Shown: positions 31,188 to 42,009 of the stretch, in pieces
Layout: each line of letters begins with the position of its first letter
Position numbering within the stretch: the stretch's first letter is position 1
Origin: Emergomyces orientalis
Lineage: Eukaryota > Ascomycota > Eurotiomycetes > Onygenales > Ajellomycetaceae
Assembly: GCA_002110485.1 (NCBI GenBank)
Contig: MOWL01000001.1
Coordinates: 1 to 64,000, forward strand
DNA: 64,000 nucleotides
Reading direction: 5' to 3'
Program-made: the position numbers and the translations under genes
The notes under the pieces: model-generated
Database searches by the model: none
The model's input: only the letters and a program-made list of their open reading frames with translations
What the model was told of the DNA's origin: nothing

Positions 31188-31569
31188 AATATCAGAGATT
31201 GAATCTCTATATAATTATGTGAACTCAGACTAGCTGATTTCTGTGCTAGTGACTAGCTCTTGCTTGCAATCTGTGTGCACTTTTCTACACACTTTTTGCA
31301 CTTTTTTCTTTTCTTTCTCTTTTCTTTCTTAAGCTTTTCTTCTTGTATATTAGGCACAATATAGTTCTTTCATACCTAATTGCTCGCCCCTTACATGCCT
31401 AATATACAAGAAGGAAAGCTTAAGAAAGAAAAGAGAAAGAAAAGAAAGAAGTGCAAAGAGTGTGTAGAAAAGCACTCTAAGCACAGATTGCAAGCGAGGG
31501 CTAGCCACTAGCGCAGGAGCCGGCTAGCCCGAGTCCACATAACCATATAGAGGTTCAACCCCTGACAAG
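31188..31569. repeat. large inverted repeat: two LTR-like arms of about 170 bp head to head, 39-bp loop
   Basis: Left arm about 31,188-31,353 and right arm about 31,393-31,569 are reverse complements; for example CTTGTATATTAGGCA pairs with TGCCTAATATACAAG, and TTGCAATCTGTG with CACAGATTGCAA. Differences are almost all C-to-T or G-to-A, with the left arm mutated and the right arm GC-normal. The end TGTCAGGGGTTGAACC (right arm, minus strand) corresponds to TATCAGAGATTGAATC in the left arm. A chromovirus tail and purine tract immediately upstream make the left arm the likely 3' LTR of the plus-strand gypsy fragment. Confidence 0.8.
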
Positions 31570-31830
31570 TTTAATGAAGATTTTGAGGCTTTTCTGCATC
31601 ATGCTATTGAGAACTTTATGAGAGAGAATGATACAAGAGAATATTTCAGATCTACTTATATAAAATAGTATGTAATAGCTAGAAATATTCAATTTACAGA
31701 TTTAAAAATAGAAGCTGTATAAGATCTGCTTTCATCATTATAAATAGTAGATAATCTGAATTTAAGTTTCTGCAATCTTATCTACTATAAGAACTCTTTT
31801 AATTCATTTTTTACAATTTGATAAATCTCT
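31555..31830 (+). pseudogene. decayed plus-strand coding relic of unknown repeated gene
   Basis: One frame reads GSTPDKFNEDFEAFLHHAIE, NFMRENDTREYFRSTYIK and ARNIQFTDLKIEAV, with stops (TAG, TAA) where Gln would fit. This is too regular for chance and is probably a gag-like or repeated host gene. It starts inside the right LTR-like arm. Family not recognised. Confidence 0.5.
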
Positions 31831-32039
31831 GTATTAATATTCATATTATTCAACTGCTTCTTTGTCAATCTTCTTAGATGATTCAATTCAAATTCTTCAT
31901 TCTGAAGAATGAATGATGTCTTTCTAATTTCAGATGCTTTGAAAGGTCTTCATTTTGTCAATTAACTGAAGTATTCATTGAAAAACAACTCCTCATGTTC
32001 ACCAAAGTGAGGGATTGGACTGCTTCGCAACAGTGATGG

Positions 32040-32250
32040 ATTCGACGGCGGAGGATTTGATGGCAGAGGATTCAACAGCGGATTCAACAGTGGATTCAAC
32101 AGCGGATTCGACGGCGGATTCAACGGCGGATTCAACGGCGGATTCGCGTGCAAATTCGCGGGCAGATTCAACAGCAGATTTGACAGCAGATTTGACAGTG
32201 AATTCAACAGCAAATTCGCGTGCAGATTCGCGTGCAGATTCGCATGCAGA
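32040..32250. repeat. minisatellite, 12-bp core (GATTCAACAGCG-type)
   Basis: About 17 imperfect 12-bp units, GATTCAACAGCG and variants (GATTCGCGTGCA, GATTTGACAGCA). Both strands are open through it (DSTADSTA on plus, LNPPLNPP on minus) because the unit length is a multiple of three, so the frames alone do not show coding. Confidence 0.85.
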
Positions 32251-32629
32251 TTTGTATATAAATGATATTCTCTTATTCCTTTCATTATATATCTCATCAT
32301 TATCATATTAACCAACTCCTTTGGAAACGGTGTATTCGATAAAGATGATGTAGAAGTTGAAGAAGAAGAAAATATAACAGTAGATATTTAAGAAGTCTGC
32401 ACAGTTAATTCAGAAGTAGAGATAAACTCATTTTTCTTTTTAATTTTTTTTTTCTTTCTATTCATCAATCTTTTCATCATCTTTTGTGTGGGTGATTCAG
32501 CAAATACTTTATCATGTTCAATATCAGCTATTCAACTTGTCAGATCACTACTCAAAAGTTGAATGTAAATATCATTATCATAAGTTAATCAGCAAGTGTC
32601 TTGTTCAAAGTTATGACAATTCATCTTTT

Positions 32630-33542
32630 GACAACATCATTGAATAGTTAACTTGCATGCAATTCACATTAATTCTTGTTCACTTGATTGACATTTTTGA
32701 ATTTTCTTTAACTGTTGACTAGTGGCAGTGGTTCTTGCAGGCTTTTCATCATCAGATATTTTGTGGATTCAAGAAAGTTTGACAGAATAATAGAGAGATT
32801 TATAGAATCATGAGTTCTCTTCTTTAACATCTGTATCAAGAGCTTTTTTTGATATCAAAGTCTGAGTTTCTAGTTGAGAATCTAGCACTTCAATAAAAAC
32901 TGCAGAGCCGCATATTGCAGACATGTTTGAGAATAGAGTTGATATATCAATAAGATTGAAATAGATGATAATTTCAACAGTAAGATCACTCTTATTCTTT
33001 TTATTTAACTTTTTCAAAAGACTGATAATTTTCTGTCAATTCAACTCTTCTTCAATATTGATCTTAGAGAGAGTTTCACATTTACTGAAGAATATAATTA
33101 TTATATAATCTGTGATTTCCATCTCCTTGCAGTTCTGCTTTGCAACAAATGCATCAGCTATTTTTTGGGCTGCAAATTTGATGGAATAGAATCCAATTGA
33201 ATCACCTGTTGAGACAGTCTGATACTTGGTCTTTGAAGTCTTTATCCCATTGATAACCATCTTTTCATACCACCCATATGAAACCTCAGGCTCAGGAGTA
33301 GGACTTCGCTCGGGGGTGGGGATTCGCTCGGGGGTAGGGATTCGCTCGCGGGTAGGGATTCGCTCGCGGGTAGGGATTTGTTGATATTGATCATCTTCAG
33401 ATTGAGTCTCTATATCCTTCTCATCCACTTCCTCTATCTCATTATTTGTTTTTTTGGGCAGGCTGATGCGCAGGGTAGGGTTCTTTTTACGCGATTGTGA
33501 GGCAGCAGAGGCAGCAGAACGGCGGGCATTGCAAGACAGCAT
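32630..33542 (-). pseudogene. decayed minus-strand gene of a repeated family
   Basis: An apparent start (MLSCNARRSAASAASQSRKK, 33,542) leads into a linker with IPTRER/IPTPER repeats, then EVSYGWYEKMVINGIKTSK and KFAAQKIADAFVAKQN. Further left, in mutated DNA with stops, comes ARTTATSQQLKKIQK and a possible Cys/His motif (CCQKMNCHNFEQDTC). The first 500 bp keep near-normal composition while the rest is AT-rich, so mutation spread into the gene from the repeat side. It may be a transposon-borne or duplicated host gene. Function unknown. Confidence 0.5.
33303..33374. repeat. 18-bp tandem repeat, four units
   Basis: The unit GATTCGCTCGGGGGTAGG (or CGCGGGTAGG) is repeated four times and encodes IPTPER/IPTRER on the minus strand. 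It keeps CG dinucleotides although nearby DNA has lost them. Confidence 0.8.
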
Positions 33543-33600
33543 TTGAAAAGAGTTGATATACTTGGATTTGATGATAAAGGTATGAAAAACGCGTTAATTT

Positions 33601-34400
33601 GAATGATTTGAACATTATTTGAATGATTATAGAGAAACGTGGATATTATGGCTATTTTTGCAGTGTTTTGCTACTAATATTCAGGGTGGCTGGGGCGGAT
33701 TCTTGCTTTCGCAAGTAATTCGATCGCCACAATAATTAATTAGTTGGAGGCCTAAAATGCACCCATGGATTACGATCTCCAGAGGAGCACGCTGCCGAAC
33801 GAAAAGGAAATGAAGAAAAGAGGCACTTGGAACAAACCGTCTCTCAAGATCTAAACTTGTTTTGCATATAGTTTTATTTGAATGGGCAAAACCACTAAAT
33901 AGGGAGCAAAAGAAGACGAGGCAGTTAAGCAGCGGGGCAAGGCTTTCAGATGAGTACTTGGGTAACTACCCAGGTAGGTACCAACCTAGCTCCCGCCGAG
34001 GATCTTAACACGGTTTTGCGCAGAGTTATCAAACGCTCTGGAAACAGCAATTCGAATTCATTGTGTGATTTGTGTGGTTTATCTCCTCAATCCTTCTTGC
34101 CGTGTCAGCCTGGGGTCACACACCCCACTATCGAAGTAGAAGTACAGTACATTTAAACTTCAACACGAGCATCAACCCATAACATGTGGTAAGACCAAGG
34201 ATAATGCTGTTCCAGGGACCACTAGGACACTGTGGGATGGAGTGGCACAGAGTTAATCATATTTATAATTTTTTCGCGCGATTATGATTCCGCTTCCGAG
34301 AACGCTTTCCTCACTTTCCAGCCTCTCCTGTTCCTTCAGAACCTTTTTTTTTTTAAAAAAAAAAAAATGTTAAAAACGTAGGCATCTGTTCAGCAACTTC
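33601..34400. other. intergenic, no gene seen
   Basis: Transition to normal DNA. It contains a T11/A13 run (34,344-34,367), which may mark the 3' end of the F-box gene transcript on the minus strand. Confidence 0.5.
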
Positions 34401-36068
34401 TCACGTTCCACATGCTCCAGAATGTGCATTGTTTGGTTTGGGTGTGAAGTCCAAAGCATATATTGCATCTGAATTCTGAGGTTGATAACCGTTAACATAA
34501 AAAAGAATTCCTCGCTCTCCCCAGAAATTAATTTTGGAAGCCAAATGGTTATCTATATTTCGAACTTTAAATGGGCGCCTAATTTTTGATTCAGCAGTTT
34601 TAGGTGGTAGGGTTATATAGCTTGCTGCAGCCAAGGTGAACCAATTGTCGACCTTCTCACTCACGCCCTCTTCTGCGAGTGCCACTCCGATCTCGTCGCG
34701 GATATTAGTATCATTTAATTTTCTGAGCTCCAGTACTTGAGGGATTGTGAAATCACTGGTCGCATCAATCATAGCAAATGCTAGAAACCGGAAAGGATCA
34801 ACATATATAAAGGTTCTGTCAGGTGTTGCGCTGCCACTCAGGACAAATAAATCTCTCGATGTTATGCCGAACAATCCGTCTGGGTGGAGTGAATATTTCT
34901 CGAATATTATCAAGTCATATTTACCGAGAAGGAAGCCTTGCTTTTTTCTTTCTAGAGCAAAGGCTGTAACGTTGGGTTGCTCCTTAAGCTCCAAAGGCCA
35001 ACAAACATCTGAAACTTCAATTTCTTGGGATACATGACCGTCAGCGCCATTAATCAGGACGATGTGAATGGATGGAGACGAAAGTGAAAAGTCCCGTGAT
35101 ACATAGGCTAGAAACTCGTTGTCCCCGTCGAAAATAAAATTAAATTGAGGATAACGACTGTTGTTGTCAATCTTTTCAGGCAAGGTTGACCGATAGAGTT
35201 GTCGTCCTGATCGGATGTCGTACGCTATCAGCTCAGGTCTGGCAAACATCGTGATATAATAGACCCGTTCCTTTCCAATGTGTAGCGGTTGAAGCTCGGG
35301 TAGTCCATCCACGTCACGATCCTGGTACCATAATAGTTTCGTCCCCTCGAGAGAGTAGACCATATCGCTATTCCCTTTATTAGTACAGGTGTACGACAAA
35401 ACAAAAGGGTATTATATTTGTTTTAGGGGAAAATACGTACTGAATAAACTCGATTCTCCTCGAAGACCATTCTTCGATACCGACCCGCACAAATAGGTAT
35501 CCCGCAGCATTCACATCTATGAAATGCGGCGCGTAAGGGGCGTACCTGCGAGAGGGAGAGAAGACAGGTAATGGCAATTTCCTGAGTGGTTGAATCCGGC
35601 TACAAGGCTTGTCGCCGGGCTTGTTTCGAAGCTGGTGATAACGGACCCATGAGCCAAAGGTCCAAGCGGCATAGTCACCTCGCGTTTTCAATGGCTTAGC
35701 AGCAACGAATTTAAGAACAGACGAGGGCTTTCCCTCCTTAAAGGAGCGCTGAATCTGGGCTGATCGTAAGTTAGCAACGGCTTATCTTGTCGACCTGGGG
35801 AGATATGGTATCCCGTCTTACTAAATCGAGCATACCGTTCTACTGGTGAAAGAGTGTCGTTATCGAACGAGCCTTCATCCGTAAAATAAGGAAAATGACG
35901 ACGTCGGAATCCGTCGGAGCTCATAAACCAAAGTGACCACTCTCTCAGAGTGCGGCTGGCATGGCTGCATTGGACAACGTCAATGGGGGTCAAGTTCCTG
36001 AAGATGATGGCTGCACAGTCAAAGTTAAGCAACTTAAAAATGTCATTTGTCTTTTCTTCGCCCAACAT
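34401..36068 (-). CDS. F-box domain protein, about 519 aa, three exons
   Basis: Model: exon 1 36068-35795, exon 2 35759-35441, exon 3 35367-34401; 520 codons including the stop with agreeing phases. Intron 1 would be only 35 nt (donor GTCGAC, branch TGCTAAC, acceptor GATCAG), unusually short; intron 2 is 73 nt (GTACGT). The N-terminus has an F-box: LNFDCAAIIFRNLTPIDVVQ, CSHASRTLREWS. F-boxes bind Skp1 in SCF ubiquitin ligases. The rest looks like a beta-rich repeat fold (for example KLLWYQDRDVDGLPELQPL, LIAYDIRSGRQLYRSTLPE), probably the substrate-binding part, as in a fungal F-box family with a C-terminal propeller-like region. The substrate is unknown. The first ATG of the frame was taken as start. 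Confidence 0.7.
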
Positions 36069-37016
36069 TATCAATTCGTAAAATTGAGGGATACGTATAG
36101 GAATTGAGTTGGGCGAAGCTCGCGATACTGATAGATCAAGTACCTTAAAAAGTCTCTCGACTCAGTGGAAGCAGTATATTTCAACTCGTCCGTAGCTAAC
36201 GGTTTAGTCGCAATTTGACGCCATGACAAGGAATAGGTAGGACGCTTGGTATTATAAAGGGAGAATAAAAGCACCCACTTGGCTGCTCAGTCGAGTTGTC
36301 TTGCCTTTGCAGCAGGCTCGCTTGGCATGGACAAGTCAGAAAAGCCATGTCCACGGGTAGCAATCTGCGAGTAAGCCCTAGTATCATAAGTGTGGTCGTC
36401 GAATGGTGCTGGCCACTGACCGAACACAATAGCCTTCCCTTAATTACGGGTCGTTGTTCAGCAGCAAAGACGACCCCCGAAGCACACAGACGGGAAAATT
36501 GAGGAAGCCGCGGACTTTTTTTGTGATCACATGATCCCGCCCTTTCAACCCGTGTGGATTTGGCGGCTCGATTCAGCAAATTCTCTCAACAGCAAGGGGA
36601 AATCGCGCAACAAACGAACGCAGTGAGAAAAAAAATCTAGGACTTGTAAGCAGATGGATAAATTCGGGCAGACAGAAAGAGAATTGATCAACGAAAGGAA
36701 ATTAAATGTTCGGGACGCACATGAAGAAGGCCGAAAGATATAGAGGTGAAACCCAGAAACACCACAGAAAAGGGAATATGAAAACAATTGGTAGCAATAA
36801 ATCAGTACGACAGATGGAATCGCTTCGAAAAAAAAAATGTCTTTCACATGTGCATGCACATGTAATGCTTCTAAATGGTCGATAATAAAATAGAAACCCA
36901 ATTACAACAACTTGGGCAGGAAGAGGATATAAAAAATATTATGAAGACACTGAAAATGAAAATAAAAATAAAAATAAAAAACGATGACAGCAAAATTTTC
37001 ATGACAGGTTTGAGCA
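36069..37016. other. intergenic, no gene seen
   Basis: Holds the promoter of the F-box gene and the 3' region of the Ubp8 gene, both on the minus strand. No supported coding frame. Confidence 0.5.
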
Positions 37017-38782
37017 CTAGCTAGACCCAGACAAGGCATGAAGAGTGTAGAAAAGTAGGTAGGCGTCGGCGCCTAGCACCTCCGCCTCATTGACTGCGGT
37101 CACTTGGTCATCGTTGAACAGGAACCACTGCTCGCCCTGCCGGCAATAGACGTAGTAATGTCCCGCGTCAAGCTTGCCCTTGTGGACAACAGCACTAGAG
37201 AGGTCGTACATAAAATTCGAACTGCCAATTTTGTTCTTGGAGTGTGAATGCGTCGTATACGGGAGCATATTGATAGAGAGTGGAAAGTCAACTTTTCCTT
37301 CCACTTTTTCCGAGACGGAAAGCGTATGCTCGAATCGCTGTCATATATTTTGCGACAAAAAATCAGTTACAGGCATGGTAATGAAGCAAACAATGCTAGA
37401 TAGGAATATAGCGGAACACCAACCTTCAACTGCATGCACAATATTACCGGCAATTTTCGTATTCGAAGTTGTTTCGTAGCCTTCTGTGGGGTGCCTCCAC
37501 AGCCGCTACAGTTGTACGCATCCGCCATGAGCTTTTCCGGTGAGGTAAAACTCTGCAAGCAGCCGTCAAGTGTCGGGGTGGTAGTTAATTCACCGCCGCC
37601 AAGTGCTCGCTTTTTCTTCTGGACTTGGACATCTAGGCTAAGATCTATCATTTGATCCTCCGTCTGCGTGACATTCCCACATTTGTCACAAGTCACACTG
37701 CTTCGCAGCTTTCCGTAAAAGGCGTTGTGAAAAAAGCAGCGGCATGTTTTGTTGTGATCTTCGACGTAGTCATGAGTACCCGCGTGTAGCTTGTCCACCA
37801 AAAATTGGTAAAATTCATGCGCATCTTGCTGTTGATATCCAGAGAGGATCTATTTGTGAAGATGATATATAAGTGTCTAAAACTTGGATCCGTTGAAAGG
37901 ACACTTTTGGAATAGCTTACTGGGCTGGATCTCCACGATGCCAATAGCAAATTAAGCGCGCCGAATCCCTCCGTTTTGTCGTCGTTATTAAATTCGGCAA
38001 AGGCTTCCGAAACAGCACAGCTGATGCAGTTCTGTGTTGTACAATCGTACGTATGGTGGTTATTGCCGAGAAAGTATGTGGTCAGAAGGGGGTCATGGAG
38101 CAATGTTTGCAATATGACATTCATATAACACGTTTGGCCCAGGTTAAATAAACCCCTGACCCCTTCCTTTCCACATATTCTCTTGTTAGCATTGGCCACA
38201 ACGTAGGCTTGATCGTCATTACTCTCAGAGTCTCCTAATTTCCGTTTTCTTCTAAGTCCTATTGTAAATATGTTAGAGGGAGTCGCCGTGGGGGAGCCGC
38301 GCCGAGTGATTTCACATATTTTATAGATACGAACCTGAAGGGTCGAAGAGGAAGCTTTCCAACTCCGCATCATACACATAATCATCGCATCCTTGGCAGA
38401 ATATGGTGCCAGTTCGAGAATCCGTGACTTAATTTGTAGATTAGCAATCCTGAGGGGATGATTTTGAAGAAGAAAAAAATCGATATGCCACTTACAAAAT
38501 TTGTGGCCTGAATTCTGGTAATGAGTAAATCGGTTCACTGCTGTGCAGACGGTAGAGCACTCTAAACAGGGGTAAAAGGGCTTCAATGACCTTATTTCCG
38601 CAAGCTTGAGAGGAGGCTCCTGATGTACCTGGAGGAGAGCTTGATGGAACTGGCTAGCAGTTTTTTCATCTTTTTCTAGAACGTCCCTAAGGTGCTCTAC
38701 ACTATCTGTTAGCACTCCCACTTTTTGCCCAACTATTCACTGGGGGAAAAAGCGTACCACATCCGAATTCGGCATCTGACAT
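37017..38782 (-). CDS. ubp8: ubiquitin carboxyl-terminal hydrolase Ubp8 (SAGA deubiquitinase), 467 aa
   Basis: Six exons: 38782-38758, 38696-38496, 38427-38335, 38258-37921, 37849-37424 and 37337-37017; 468 codons including the stop. The N-terminal ZnF-UBP domain starts FGCEHL across the first junction and has CLECSTVC, the H...H pair in RFTHYQNSGHKF and CQGCDDYVYD. The USP core follows: Cys box NLGQTCYMNVILQ (C150), GYQQQDAHEF, zinc-ribbon pairs CDKCG and CSGCGG, QLKRFEH, and the His box DAGHYYVYC (H421) then FNDDQV. Length and layout match Ubp8/USP22, which removes ubiquitin from histone H2B in the SAGA deubiquitinase module with Sgf11, Sus1 and Sgf73. Catalytic Cys and His are intact. The short first exon encodes only MSDAEFGC and part of the next codon. 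Confidence 0.93.
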
Positions 38783-40592
38783 GATGGTTGTTTCCGCACT
38801 TTCGGCTGGTAGCCTACGGGACGGGTTGATAAAATGTATATCAACAGCCTAGCTGAAGCGGTAACCCACCGAGTCGCTTGGTGGATGAGCTCCGAATAGA
38901 GTACAAGGACGGTCAAAAGACCTCCGCGTCGAAGATAATGATATATAATTTGGTTGAAACCCCCGAGGAATAGAATTTGAGCCCGCAATGAATTACTAGG
39001 GAGCTGCTGGGGCGACCCAGGTAAAACTTTCCGTTAAAAACCCTCCGTGAAGAACTCTCTGTGAAGGCCCGCCGACGCTGGCGACGAGGGCAGACTTGTT
39101 GAGCCAAAGGTTGAAGATAGTTAGTAATTAAACCCTTCTCTCCTAACAGCTTTTGAGGATATTGGGGGTTGTTTTCCGGGGCCGTCCGCGAGAGACTGTG
39201 TTAAAGTGGGACCCAATATTTAGCGACTTCCACGGCTCGTTCAATAGATGATTTAGGAGAGTAAAAGTTGAGTCGATTTATTGGCCATGCGAGAAAATAA
39301 CACTAGCCTTCTAGATAGGGCCGATAGAAAGGACTTTAATATATGTGGTTGGATGGGTAAAGATTGGTATTTAGCAGTGCCTGTACCAAACATAAAAATT
39401 TTATCAACGAATCATAAAAGCTGCAACGCAAGTTCGGGCAAGCTCGAACTAATATTAAGATTGATGAGTTGACAAGCCTTTTTCTCTCTCGTTTTGGATA
39501 AGGGTTTCGTCAAACGTCAAATGACTTGTTGTTTGAGCGGGAAATGGTACAGCCCTTAACTGCGTAGTTGGATGTTTCCTTGATGCTTGGCCTCGATCTC
39601 AGCATAGGGCCAGGAAGAAGTAACTAAAAGAACTTACGAGAAACGCTAGAAGTAAACAATGAAAAAGGATCGACGTATAGGATATCGGGATGAGAAGGAT
39701 AATATAGCAGTTCTCTGCTTCGTAAAATAGGTAATTTTTGGGCGTGTGAGCTTGCAAGTTGGTCGTCATGGTGTGAAACAGGAAGCTTTTACGCCGAGAC
39801 TTTTGCGTTTCGCTGAGTGGATCTGGCACCACTGAACTGTTGCGTGGGTAAAGACGTACTGCCCAACCACCAACTATGGCTACATATAGTTTCGGTTATT
39901 AATAGTGTGAGATTTATGTTTGACATATGTAGGTCAAGTTTGTAGGATTTTTATTCATACGATCGGTATCATATTATGAGTATTAGCACTGCATCTAAAT
40001 ATCTAATAAACTTTAGTACCTGCAGAACGCCCAGATTCTAATTACGTCCGCTGGCTACTTCCAAATCTCGCTAAAAACCTAGCCGGAAAATCCGCTGCTT
40101 AGGCTCTACGGAATGGGACACTCTGAAAAGAAGAAACAGGGAATGGTGGTGGCTATCGTACACTTTCTGAGGGTATGTGCATGGAGCTGGCTATCCACAG
40201 TCAAGACCATCTGTGCGCCGGATCGCCGCCTTTCTCCAAGGAGCGTCTCCAAGAGGAGGATAAATGTATAAGCAGCTCTTGCTTCGGTCTAACACACCGG
40301 GAACGCGAGGATATTGCAGATATGAATCCTCGGGCCCACGAACCTTGCTTCAACCCTTCCCCTGCTATATCAATGCCAGCCGTATAGTCTCCCTTATATT
40401 CAATCTGCAAGTGTCAGATTTGCCGTTATGAAGATCAATCTGGCTGGAAATGGGCGTGCAGCTCATTGGCTTCGTACCCGAGGAATACTGGACAAATTTC
40501 CTGCGAAACAAAGCAGGCTTCGGCTGGTAGGGAGAAAGTGCTTTGGTATATCAGTGTTCCCAGGTAATGTAATGTCGAGAGCCCCTGTTTGG
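38783..40592. other. 1.8 kb intergenic, no supported gene
   Basis: Several frames of 60-80 codons on both strands, none with a domain. It is the upstream region of ubp8 and the 3' side of dam1. Confidence 0.5.
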
Positions 40593-41428
40593 CTACCGAA
40601 TTCCGCGAGCTCGGGGTCTTACAAGCCCACTGGGACGACCGCGTGTCGAACCTCGAGTCGAATAGCGGCCACTAATTGAACCGCGGCTGGATTGGCTAGA
40701 GCCGCGCGTAGAGGGAGCGGGAGTTGAATGTTTTGAACTTGTCTTGGTTGATATAGGAGGGTTATCAACAAATGAGGTATCAGTGGTCCTAAATAGAATT
40801 TGAATCAGCCAATTATTCATCACGGAGAAGATTAAGGGACTTACAAGAATGTGGTTTCACCGTCATGTTCTGTTGTTGTCAATTGTTCGTTTGCAGAGAT
40901 GGAATCTAGTCATGGAAATATCAGCACCATTGAGCAGCAATTTTCGTGTTCAGTTCTGATAATGGCCATTTCTGGTTTACCTTCTGTTTGCTTTGCTCTC
41001 TTAAAGGAATCTGGAATTGGCGCCTAAACCAAAACATGTCAATGTCTGATAGTATATAAAATAATAAATAATAAATGATAATGATTTAGACTATAAAGAA
41101 AGTATACCTCAGGGAAGTCAACACAAAACGCGTTCATATTCAATCCATACAAGAAGCTAGCGAAGCTCTCATTAAACCGCGACAGGCTCTCATGCATCAA
41201 CTGAAGATGCATGAAGTTGGCCTCGAGATCTGCCATTGAATCTGCCAACTCCGCAAACTGGGGTTCCAGGATGTTAACAGCCGGTTGCGAGACGCCATCT
41301 TGATTCCAGCTTCCTCCGAGACCGTGAGATTCTCGAATCGAGGTTCGTGAGCCTGGCCGGAGCGGGGTTGTAGGTCGGGATGAAGGACGAGGACGGGAGG
41401 TTGATCTATGCACCCCGCCTGAGTCCAT
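40593..41428 (-). CDS. dam1: DASH complex subunit Dam1, 206 aa, four exons
   Basis: Exons 41428-41108, 41023-40981, 40905-40845 and 40788-40593; 207 codons including the stop, and every junction keeps the frame. The Dam1 signature runs from about residue 55 to 107: FAELADSMADLEANFMHLQL, SRFNESFASFLYGLNMNAF and CVDFPE, continuing over intron 1 as APIPDSFKRAKQ. The C-terminal third is Ser/Thr/Arg/Gly-rich, the region that in yeast is phosphorylated by Aurora B (Ipl1) and contacts microtubules. Dam1 is part of the ten-subunit DASH/Dam1 ring that couples kinetochores to microtubule ends. The N-terminus is a disordered Ser/Pro/Arg stretch. Length is in the usual range for filamentous fungi. Confidence 0.92.
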
Positions 41429-42009
41429 GGCCAGGGAAATGTGGGGAAGTGGGTAAAGGACGGCTGGGGTCTAGAGAAGCTCACACGCACTCTGGTAGGT
41501 AGGCGAGGTGAGAAACCTGGGATCAGTATTGTTTGCTGTCATTTAGTTGGTTGCTGGAATATAACATCAGCGGTGTGGTGGTGGATTGGAAAACAAACCC
41601 AACTCCGCAACCATGAACACTAAATATTCGGGAGTTTCACGTGCAATGACATAATCACCAATTTTCTGACGCCGACGGAAAACTTTAGCGGCAGAATTGT
41701 TTCGACTTCAACCTTGTGAAATAAAGTCCATTACCTAGGTATCATACAGTCTACAACACCCTCATTGAAACCACCCCGGATCTTCGTCTCCATCTGCCCC
41801 GCATCGCGCTACTCCCACTGCTAACCTCTGCCCCGAAGTCCTCTAGCTGGGATTTGTATCCGGCGCAACCGAGGGAGTGTCAGAGGACGAACCTGTGGCA
41901 GGTGCTTGTCACTCGCTGTATTGTCCCTCAGCCCAGCAAACTAAGCTCAGCCGCTCGTTTGCGCGTTGTTGTTCCTTATAAGTATTACCTGCATAAATAT
42001 AGAATATAT

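Larger units (their letters stand above)
26061..33600. other. AT-rich isochore of decayed, nested retroelements
   Basis: Composition changes sharply at about 26,061 and returns to normal near 33,200-33,600. Dinucleotides CG, CC and GG are nearly absent; 27,301-27,480 has no CG or CC and one GG but about twelve CA. Recognisable coding relics with many stops occur on both strands. A few islands (28,520-28,915; 30,470-30,534; 31,380-31,570; 33,230-33,600) keep normal composition. Confidence 0.9.

Noticed and set aside
31188..31569. CRISPR-like or hairpin RNA gene
   Set aside because: The arms are two inverted LTR-like copies, not short spaced repeats, and the organism is a eukaryote.
32015..32311. 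DSTADSTA repeat protein on plus strand
   Set aside because: The same tandem repeat is open on the minus strand too; the unit length is a multiple of three and no homology supports coding.
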